A stretch of DNA of 64,000 nucleotides, from contig JALMGJ010000026.1 in assembly GCA_023362775.1 (NCBI GenBank), positions 2,883,394 through 2,947,393 of the forward strand, written 5' to 3'. The notes beneath the pieces were generated by a model. It searched no databases and was not told the origin of the DNA. It saw only the letters and a list, made by a program, of their open reading frames with translations. The stretch's first letter is position 1, and each line of letters opens with the position of its first letter. The position numbers were made by a program, and so were the translations under genes. The stretch is from Charina bottae (Eukaryota; Chordata; Lepidosauria; Squamata; Charinaidae). This document shows positions 51,245-59,592 of the stretch, piece by piece.

Positions 51245-52612
51245 ATTGCTGACTGAGTTAATAGTTCCTTGATTAGGGTATATTGTGCTGTTTGATTGTT
51301 CCTCTGGTGCTAATCCTGGTGTTAATCTTTGCATATCTGGGTGATGATTGCTGGCAAGGAGGTGTTCTGGTCTTCTGGCTTTTCTATTGTCTCTTATGAA
51401 TGGTATGTAAATGTTGTTTACCTCTATGTGTCTGTGTGTTCTGGGTTGCTGCAGTGTGTTTGTGCTCATCTGAATAGTGTTCTTACACAGCTCCTCTTGT
51501 GGGAGGTTGGGTTATTGCTTTGGTAGTGGAGCACTTGGTTAGTGTGGGTAGATTTCTGGTTGACTTGTGTTTCTAGAATGCCAGCGTTTCCTCTACTGAT
51601 GAGGATGTCCAAGAAGGGTAGTGTGTTGTTGTTGTTGTATGCGTGGGAGTGCTATCATACAACCCAAAGTATGGATACAACCCAGAACACCAAAAAAAAA
51701 AAGGAAACAGACCACTTAAATAGCATCTTTCAGCAAAATGGATACCCACACAACTTTATCAAAAAGTGCCTGACCACTCAACCCACCACAGCAAAACCAA
51801 CAGAAGCTATGAGAAGGATTACACTGCCATACATCAGAAAGATCTCAGAAACTACTAATAGACTGTTACATCCACACGGCATCACCGTAGCACACAAACC
51901 AACCAAAACCCTTCAGAACATCGTAAGTAACCCAAAAGACCCAGTAGCCCAAGAACTAAAAACAGGAGTTATCTACAAGATACAGTGTAAAGACTACAAC
52001 AGCCACTATGTAGGACAGACTGGTAGAAGACTAGCAGAACGCATCCACGAACACCAACTAGCAGTCAGAAGACAGGATGAGAACTCCTTAATCTCACAAC
52101 ACATGGACAGACTTAACCATACTTTCAACTGGGAAACTGTGAGCACCTTAAACCAAGCCAAACCCAAAAATGCTAGAGAATTCCTGGAAGCTTGGCACTC
52201 AGACAAAGCAGCCATCAACAGACACATAGAGGTAAACAACATTTACATACCATTCATAAGAGACAATAGAAAAGCCAGAAGACCAGAACACCTCCTTGCC
52301 AGCAATCATCACCCAGATATGCAAAGATTAACACCAAGATTAGCACCAGAGGAACAATCAAACAGCACAATATACCCTAATCAAGGAACTATTAACTCAG
52401 TCAATCAACCAAGTAGCAAACAACAGCCCAATCAAGGAACTACTAAGGAGAGAACAACACCTCCACCAACACGAGCAGGACAAGCCATGGTATATACAGA
52501 GAGCAAGTCCCACTCCCTTTTCGCACTGAAGATGTTGCCTAGCCTGGCAATGAAACGTCTGCAAGAAAACAACAAGGCTCAGAGAGCACCAAGGACTCCA
52601 TATATATGGCTT
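51245..52612. mobile_element. Second Penelope-like element, inverted pair
   Basis: 51245-51650 reads on the minus strand as LDILISRGNAGILETQVNQK and then, after an internal deletion, HRHIEVNNIYIPFIRDNRKA. 51651-52612 reads on the plus strand with the same HRHIEVNNIYIPF block and an intact GIY-YIG region. The copies are head to head around 51650. The family differs from the palindrome at 38413. Confidence 0.85.
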
Positions 52613-52621
52613 TTCTTGTAA
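51665..52621 (+). CDS. Penelope-like GIY-YIG endonuclease domain (fragment)
   Basis: Open frame with DHLNSIFQQNGYPHNFIKKC, the linker LPYIRKISETTNRLLHPHGI, then the nuclease: GVIYKIQCKDYNSHYVGQTG and RRLAERIHEHQ. The reverse transcriptase is missing from this copy. A polar tail with TKERTTPPPTRAGQ runs into the 3' region. No start codon belongs to it, so it is a 5'-truncated insertion. Confidence 0.85.
   Translation, partial: QSMDTTQNTKKKKETDHLNSIFQQNGYPHNFIKKCLTTQPTTAKPTEAMRRITLPYIRKISETTNRLLHPHGITVAHKPTKTLQNIVSNPKDPVAQELKTGVIYKIQCKDYNSHYVGQTGRRLAERIHEHQLAVRRQDENSLISQHMDRLNHTFNWETVSTLNQAKPKNAREFLEAWHSDKAAINRHIEVNNIYIPFIRDNRKARRPEHLLASNHHPDMQRLTPRLAPEEQSNSTIYPNQGTINSVNQPSSKQQPNQGTTKERTTPPPTRAGQAMVYTESKSHSLFALKMLPSLAMKRLQENNKAQRAPRTPYIWLFL
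52526..52560 (+). ncRNA. Hammerhead-ribozyme-like motif
   Basis: CTGAAGA, stem II GTTGCC/GGCAAT around TAGCCT, then GAAACGTC. Stem I pairs GCA before the core with TGC after the putative site, and TTTTC with GAAAA beyond a two-base bulge. This is the best-paired of the motifs in the window and keeps all invariant core bases. Confidence 0.58.
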
Positions 52622-52909
52622 ATATTATTTTGATTAGCCTAATAGCTAGAGATTTTATTTTTCTTTTTTCTGTTCTTTTCTTTTTGATATATCTTTTTGA
52701 TAGATATAATTCATGGCTGATCTTTCACTTAAAGTATTTCATATTTCAGTGCATTAGTTTCACACCTCTATGGCCCTCAGAGTGTAAAAAAGTAGGCTTC
52801 CCAAAAGTTGACCACCAACTGTAAAATGATTAGCTACCTGCTACTCAGTGTCATGGAATTCCAAGAATGTAGCCCAGCTACTCTGAACTACAACTTGCTC
52901 TTTTGCAAA

Positions 52910-53040
52910 AAGAGTGAAAGCTGAGCAGGGTCAGCATTGGGCCTGGAAGTGTGGGAAGCCAAAACTACCTCCCGGATGAAGGAGGCACCAGGAAACCAGG
53001 CAAATCACCAGGAGTTGAGCTCCACTAGACTTACTTTACC
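52910..53040 (+). repeat. Possible 5S rRNA-derived SINE fragment
   Basis: GCTGAGCAGGGTCAGCATTG and GGGCCTGGAAGTGTGGGAAG resemble the 5S-derived head, but the body is too diverged for certainty. Confidence 0.35.
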
Positions 53041-53489
53041 TGGAAGAGCACAGATTCCTCCGTTTAATGCGAGCTTTGTTAGTAAACTACTTTGTTAGTA
53101 AACTACCAACCATGAGCTACATTCAAACTACTCAGAATGCTTTATTAGACAAGAGGGGAAACGGCCTTACTTCAAATCCTTCTGTTACTGATGAGGGTTG
53201 GTAATGTCTCCTAGCTATGCCTACCACTACCAGCCTGATCTCATAGCAGAGGATGGCTAGCTGCCCACGGCTACTTCAGTCACCCCAAATGTTCTTTTGT
53301 GCCCTCCTCCATATTTAGGATGAGCTCTAAACATACCTGGTTCCCATAAGAAAAAGTGCTCTTGAAGGGGGAGGGCTTGTGTAACTTCCTACCACGAGCC
53401 CCATCAGATCTGCTTGGTTTGCTGGGGGAGGGAGATCAGCAAGCTGTTTTTTGCCCAGCCTAGTAAATAAGTGCAAACTTATAGAAAAG

Positions 53490-53826
53490 GTAAAGGTAAA
53501 GGTTCCCCCCACACATTTGTGCAGTCGTGTCCGACTCTAGGGGCCGGTGCTCATCTCCGTTTGTTAGCCGAAGAGCCAGCGTTGTCCGAAGACGCTTCCA
53601 TGGTCATGTGGCCGGCATGACGCACGCAGAACGCTGTTACCTTCCCACCGAAGTGGTCCCTATTCATCTACTTGCATTTGCATGCTTTCGAATTGCTAGG
53701 TTGGCAAGAGCTGGGGCGAGTGCGGGAGCTCACTCCGTCACGCGGCGCTCGGGTCTCGAACCTCCGAACGTGCGATCTTCCGATCGACAAGCCTGGCGTC
53801 TTACCCGCTGAGCCCCCACGCCCCTG
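53490..53826 (-). repeat. Sauria-type tRNA-derived SINE, copy 2
   Basis: On the minus strand: GTGGGGGCTCAGCGGGTAAG (A-box region), GGTTCGAGACC (B box), GAGTGAGCTCCCGCACTCG, GGAAGCGTCTTCGGACAACG, CCTAGAGTCGGACACGACTG and a tail AACCTTTACCTTTACC. Complete head to tail. The 3' end resembles a BovB-type 3' end (AGTCGGACACGACTGAACGA), fitting mobilisation by that LINE. Confidence 0.88.
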
Positions 53827-54239
53827 GGATAAAATCTACCAGGGATGTAACCCACTGGAAAAAAATCCTAAAATCCTTCTCCTGGTTTGAAGGGGAACTG
53901 ATGGAGAAGAATGGGGCGGGGGGGGGAGAGATCTCATTGGGCATGTCAGGGTTTGAAACCACGGCTTCCTGCATGCAAAGAATGAGCCCTACCAGCTGTT
54001 TGGAAATGCTCCATGAGGTCTCCAACTGCACTTGGGACACGTTCTGTCATTCCAAGCAGGCTCCACAGCTGAGACCAGGCTCAAATGCAGACCATGCCCA
54101 CACCATGGCTGGAAAATATCAAGGCAAGCAAATGCCACTATCATAGTAACAACAGAAGGTATGCCAGGAGAGGATGGTTGGTGGGCGTGAGGGTTTCTAA
54201 AACGGGAAAGTCTCCTTTCAGCCGAGCTCAGCTCCTAGG

Positions 54240-54425
54240 GACTGCACTGGTGCAGCTGGCTTGGCAACAATAAGGAAGAAGTTTGCCATTGCCCTTGCCT
54301 GATTCTTTTCAATCCCACCCTGAGATTTGCAGGCACTAATTGGTTCTAACCCTGCTCAGCTTTTCAAGATCAGCAAAGGTTGTCCAAATGCTGCCACCTT
54401 TTCAAACTAGTTGATCTCAGACACT
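54240..54425 (-). repeat. 5S rRNA-derived SINE
   Basis: AAGAAGTTTGCCATTGCCCT, GGCACTAATTGGTTCTAACC and CTGCTCAGCTTTTCAAGATC are the body and complemented 5S-like head in the same order as in the copy at 29900. Confidence 0.6.
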
Positions 54426-54919
54426 TTTTTTTTCTAGAGAGCTGAAGGAGGTTACAGTCCTTCCCAAGTTGAGCAATCAACAGGGGTAAAGGGATGGCTT
54501 TGTAGGCATTGTGGCAAGTTTCCAATCTGCCTATGAAAGTGTGCTGAGTTTTACATGCTGTCTGTAAGCAACATGCAGACTATTAGCATTTAAGTTTGCA
54601 ATGCTATACCACTCAACTGGCTGAGTTCACACAACACACTAAAGCCTTAAACCTCGGTTTACAAAGCATAAGCATAATTGCTGTGCACGCAATGTCCAAA
54701 TAAATAAACATGGCTGGTTTGGCCTTGGCTTAATGGGACAGGCTCGTTCACACAACATGCTAAGACAAAGGATGGGCTCCTGCAACAGGCAGAACCATGA
54801 CCACCCAACCTCTTCCTCTAATCTGTTGCGCAAACACAGCCATCTGGCCTTACGGAACTGCCGTGTCATGCAAGAATGGGAGATTTAAAAAGAGCCAGTT
54901 TAACTCCTGAAGACTTCAG

Positions 54920-55068
54920 GGACAGATTCATGTAACTTTCTTAGCAACAGTATATTTTTTTCATCCTCCTAGTCCAGCCTCCAACTTTGGCATTTCCTGG
55001 TAGTCTCCTGTCCAAGTATTAAAGAGGCCTGTCCTTGCTTAGTTTTTCAGGGCTGGCCACATGCTAGA
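54920..55068 (-). repeat. 5S rRNA-derived SINE fragment
   Basis: CATTTCCTGGTAGTCTCCTG, TCCAAGTATTAAAGAGGCCT and GTCCTTGCTTAGTTTTTCAG match the complemented 5S head. Confidence 0.6.
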
Positions 55069-55069
55069 G

Positions 55070-56335
55070 GGCCTTGAGCCTGTGACTCCCCTTCAGCTCG
55101 GTCAACTTCACAGGGTTGGGGTGATGACAAAATGGGAACGGGAATAACATGGTGTTGAATTTCTGAAGAAAAGGCCGAAGACAAATTGAACAAACCTATA
55201 AATAAATGGTTCCAAGACAGAAGATGGAGCTCTCCTTTAGAGGAGGAGAAGGAAAGCATATATCAAGCAGCTTTAGCACTCTCTTCTCACTTTTGCTTTG
55301 TGTAAAAGTTTTCCCACCTCCTAAATCAAATCTAGCCTTGAAACTCACTCCTTCCTAGGATGCTCTCCAAGGCTGCCATAAGCTTACACTCCCCAGTTTT
55401 CTCCAACAGCTTTCCCCTACTTGGCATTTTCCAGATACGTTGGACTTCAACTCCCTTCGGCCATGGCTGGGAATGAGGAGAAATGAAATCCAAGGCACCC
55501 GGAAGACACCAAATTGGGGAAGCCGAGTTCAGAAAAGGGCCATCAGAAGCAGGCTTCAGGGTAGCCAAAACCAAAGCCCTGCGTGGGGAGGCGGCAGGAT
55601 GGGAGCCATCGTGGGGAAGTAAGAGTTGGAAGAGCAGGGCGAACGGTCTCTTGCCCCAGCAGCATCCAAACATAGCTGAGCAGCAGGTGGTCAAGCAATT
55701 CTAGGAGGATGGGTGACGGGTGAGTACCAGGAGCTGACAGCCCAAAGATTCAAAGAAAGCAGAATCCGGTATTTTCACCTGGCATTATCAGTCCAGAATT
55801 CACACGGCCAAAATTGTCCTTGAGGTCATTCAGGCCACCCGCTCAGCTGACGCACGTTCCTCACTTTGCCAAGACTGGCCTAGCGATGAAGTCCCTCCTC
55901 CTTGCCCCCCCCGCTCTCAAAGTCATGCCTTTTAAAAGTCCAGCCCTGGTTTTTCTTGCCCGCATCTGGCCTGTGCAAGTGCCCCACCCAAACCCCACCA
56001 AAATGCCAAGCCCAGTCCAGTCATTTTGGCAGCTGAGGCCGCTTCCCCACTCCTCCGGCTGCAAAAACACAGTAATACTCATTAAAAACAAACTTCTCTG
56101 CTCTCAAAATCTGCCACTCAGCTTCATCCTGCTGAGTAGCATGGCCAGCCTCAGGCTTATAGGACCGTAAGACTCTCGCACGGCTTCTGGACTGCGCAGA
56201 AATTTATGGTTTTAGAAAAGGGAATGGTTTTTGGCCTGCCTGGTGCAAACCGACTTGTCTGATGACTCTTCCTCTTAGCCATTCTGCAAGGGATCATCTG
56301 CACGGGCTTTTCAGTGGCATCTCCACACCCATAGG
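55070..56335. other. Upstream intron or flank, no gene recognised
   Basis: No exon or complete repeat recognised. A donor-like site near 55775 follows a short frame but no acceptor gives an open phase. Confidence 0.5.
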
Positions 56336-56339
56336 ACTG

Positions 56340-56712
56340 CAGGAAAGTCATTTTCAGTCTCCTGGTTTGCCATTGGCTCCTTCCTAGGGCTGAGAGTGTG
56401 TGACTGGCCCAAGGTCACCCAGCCAGCTTTCGTGCCTAAGGCGGGACTAGAACTCTCAGGCTCCTGGTTTCCCATTGGCTCCTTCCTAGGGCTGAGAGAC
56501 AGGGACTGGCCCAAGGTCACCCAGCCGGCTTTCGTACCCAAGGCAGGACTAGAACTCTCAGTCTCCTGGTTTGCCATTGGCTCCTTCCTAGGGCTGAGAG
56601 GGAGTGACTGGCCCAAGGTCACCCAGCTGGCCTCATGTTTAAGGCAGGACTCAAACTCAGGGTCTCCCGGTTTCTAGCCTGGTGCCTTGACCACTACACC
56701 AAACTGGCTCTC
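56340..56712 (-). repeat. tRNA SINE with triplicated body
   Basis: Three tandem units of about 113 bp, each with TTGGGCCAGTC(A/C)C, TCTCAGCCCTAGGAAGGAGC and CAATGGGAAACC or CAATGGCAAACC. One tRNA-like head (GGTGTAGTGGTCAAGGCACC) is at the right edge. In this family the body normally occurs once, as at 12192-12412. Confidence 0.85.
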
Positions 56713-57191
56713 GCACTTCAAGGTAATTGCTTTTAAATGGAAGACAACTTACCTAGTACAATTTAGTCTTTACTACAACTTTGGACGGAGGAAACCCTTA
56801 AAGCAGGAGGAGAGGTTTCTCTCTCCAATTGCAACCACCTTCTCCCTATCACTATGATTTATTTTGTCCCCAACCTGCATCGCTGGAAAGGAGGCAGTAA
56901 GAGGTTCAATCAAATGTACAGCGCAGTGCATAGACACACAGAGAGAGAGGCTGCTGTGCTTTTGCTCAGAGCTGTGGCCCAACCCGGAAAGCAATTCTAG
57001 TGCCCAACTGCAGCTTCTCCTTGCCATTGGGAAAGACTCACCACCCTTTGGCCAAGCAATGTTATTTATCTTTTTACACTAGAGCAAATCTGGATTGGAG
57101 TACGTGGGTTGCAGTGCATGTCAATCAACGTGTAACATGAGCCAGTGGGGTACTTCAATAGAATAGCTATTTTATAATCATTGGTCTACTA

Positions 57192-57437
57192 CAGTGCTTT
57201 CCAAACTCCCGCCGTTGGCGACACACCAATGGCAGCAGCGGTGGCACGGGGGCGCGCGGCGGCGGCGTGCACGGCGGCAGCGGCATGTTTTGCTCTAAAA
57301 CCCGGAAGTGCTGATGGCGCACCGCTGCCGCCGCATGCACCACCACCATCACCACGCGCACCGCCGTAGGGGCGGCGGCAACGCGCCAACACTACTTCTG
57401 GGTTTTGTCGCGACACACTAAAGTGTGGAAAGCTATG
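57192..57437. mobile_element. hAT-like nonautonomous element E (246 bp)
   Basis: Termini CAGTGCTTTCCAAACT and AGTGTGGAAAGCTATG are imperfect inverted repeats. Identical 8-bp flanks GTCTACTA (57184-57191, 57438-57445). The interior is very CpG-rich with GGCGGCGG and GCGCACCG repeats. Confidence 0.85.
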
Positions 57438-57449
57438 GTCTACTACATC

Positions 57450-58950
57450 TGGCATTCAGATGTACTGCTTCTCCACCTGCCACAGTGGTTGCTGCATATT
57501 TTTCATTATCCAATTCTAGATGGCGCTTCCCAGAATAGCAGAACCAAGACAAACAAACTCCTGTCGTACAGAGTGTGCAGTCAAAATTGCAACAGTAGGA
57601 AATGGCAGAGAGAAGAAATCCTTTAAAAAATTCACTAAGCTCTTGGCTCTCATCACAGGACTCCACGTACACAACACACTTAACTGAAGTAAGCTGTTGC
57701 CTGGATTTGCACAATACAAAGCACCCACCTAACACATTCACAAACAACTAATCAAGGGTCATCCAAAGCAAGCTCTGCATGTTGTGCAAATATGGCTGCT
57801 AGTCCTTGAATGGACTGGTTAAGCATGTCTGTTGAGTGAGTTGTGTGAACACAGCAAGATCACACTTTATGCACACAGAGACAAATTTAAGACAGTCTCT
57901 GCTTTTGGTGCTCACAAACTGCACAAGCAGCAGGGCTCCCATCAATTCCAGCCCAGCATCCAGCCTGCCCGTGTCTTGCCTAAAGGCTCTCTGCTGAGGG
58001 AGGGAGGGCAGAAAAGCCACGGACATCCAAATACAACTGTTGTTCAGTATTTCCCGGTTCAGCTACAGCTACCAATTGGGAAGGCAGCCAGGCAGTTAAG
58101 ATGTTGGAGTGAGCAGGACAGGAAGACCTCCGGGTTGGCTGGGGGAAGCAGGAGGGGTCAAAGAAGGGCGTTTGCCGCTGGCCTTTGTGAATCCAGCCAC
58201 TGTGGACTGTAAATCATGGTTGGTGGGTCAGTGTATCATGGGAACCCAGCCAACTGTAGCTCTCTGGGCAAACACCACTGTGGCTGCTCTCACCCTGCTC
58301 TCAGAGGGCAGCCTGGTTTACAGGACACAATCCATACAGCCACAAGCAGCGGCTGGGAAGAAGCACTCAAGCCCTGCTTCAGCTGGAGAATCCTTAGCTC
58401 AGCATCACAGCATCACCTGAGCCCATACAGAAAGGAGGGTAAGCTTTGGAAAAATGTAAGTGAAATGTAAAAACAGGCCACGTTATTCTTAATTTTACAA
58501 CTCAGCTGGAACCTGCTCCTCCTTCAGTCTGGGTCCATTCCACTAATAGTTTGATTCTGGAGGCTCCATTTAGACAACAGTGTCTCCAAGAATGTCAAGA
58601 GTGACTTCATTTTGGAACAAGGATGTTCCAAGAGAGTTTCATACTTTAAAGGGGAAGTTTAACTTCACTTCAACAAATTTCTATAAGTAGAGCAATAGAG
58701 GGGTGGGGGGTCTTTACTTTTGTGGCACTCTAGAGGCGGCCGGCCGGCCTCCTCAAATAAAGTCCCTGTTTGCAGCACATGCCTCCCTCTCTTCAATCCA
58801 GTAAGATGGAAAAAGTGTTAGGGTGGCTGACTCAAGTGCAAAACTACAGGTTTCTCTCAAAATGAAATACCCCCACTTCACCCACCCCCTGCTGCCTTCT
58901 GTTACCGAACCAGTTGGACCCTGAGGTGCCTTCCCGCAAATGAACTTACA
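57450..58950. other. Upstream intron or flank, no gene recognised
   Basis: No supported gene. Near 57840 the sequence GTTGTGTGAACACAG belongs to a short dispersed motif also seen as TTCACACAACA at 33387, 54626 and 54750. Confidence 0.5.
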
Positions 58951-59164
58951 TTCTTGCTCTTTGTTGTTGTTGTTCAGTCGTTTAGTCGTGTCCGACTCTT
59001 CGTGACCTCATGGACCATAGCACGCCAGGCCTTCCTGTCCTCCACTGTCTCCCGGAGTTTACTCACATTCATGTTCGTTACATCGGTGATGCTATCTAAC
59101 CATCTCATCCTCTGCCGTCCCCTTCTCCTTTTGCCTTCAGTCTTTCCCAGCATCAGGGTCTTTT

Positions 59165-59241
59165 ATTTATTTATTTATTTATTTATTTATTATTTGGATT
59201 TATCCCCGCCCATCTCTACCGTGGCAGACTCTGGGCAGACT
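59165..59241 (-). mobile_element. L2 3' tail nested in BovB
   Basis: TTTA repeats followed by GGATTTATCCCCGCCCATCT and GCAGACTCTGGGCAGAC sit inside BovB sequence that is continuous at 33951-33975. TCTTTT on either side is a probable short duplication. Confidence 0.8.
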
Positions 59242-59304
59242 CTTTTCCAGGGAGTCCTCTCTTCGCATTAGGTGGCCAAAGTATTTGAGCTTCAGCTTCA
59301 GTAT

Positions 59305-59592
59305 CTATCCTTCCAATGAGCAGTCAGGGTTGATTTCCTTTAGGATTGACTGATTTGACCTCCTTGCAGTCCAAGGGACTCTTAAGAGTCTTCTCCAGCA
59401 CCACAGTTCGAAAGCATCAATTCTTTGGCGCTCAGCCTTCCTTATGGTCCAACTCTCACAGCCATACATTACTACTGGGAAAACCATAGCTTTAACTATA
59501 CGTACCTTTGTCGGCAAGGTGATGTCTCTGCTTTTTAATATGCTGTCTAGGTTTGCCATAGCTTTCCTCCCAAGGAGCAAGCGTCTTTTAAT
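59305..59592 (-). pseudogene. BovB ORF2 C-terminal part after nonsense codon
   Basis: In frame with the upstream ORF: IKRRLLLGRKAMANLDSILK, VMYGCESWTIRKAERQRIDA and SNQSILKEINPDCSLEG, then TAG where the copy at 33766 has CAG. The remaining C-terminus (58970-59300) is split by the nested L2 tail. Confidence 0.9.

Noticed and set aside
55770..55860. Possible minus-strand exon reading GGLNDLKDNFGRVNSGL before a GTGAAA donor
   Set aside because: The only nearby acceptor gives stops in all phases and the peptide matches no ARHGEF2 segment I know.
57200..57420. CpG island and promoter of ARHGEF2
   Set aside because: The GC-rich stretch is bounded by inverted termini and an 8-bp duplication, so it is element E. 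No first exon is adjacent.
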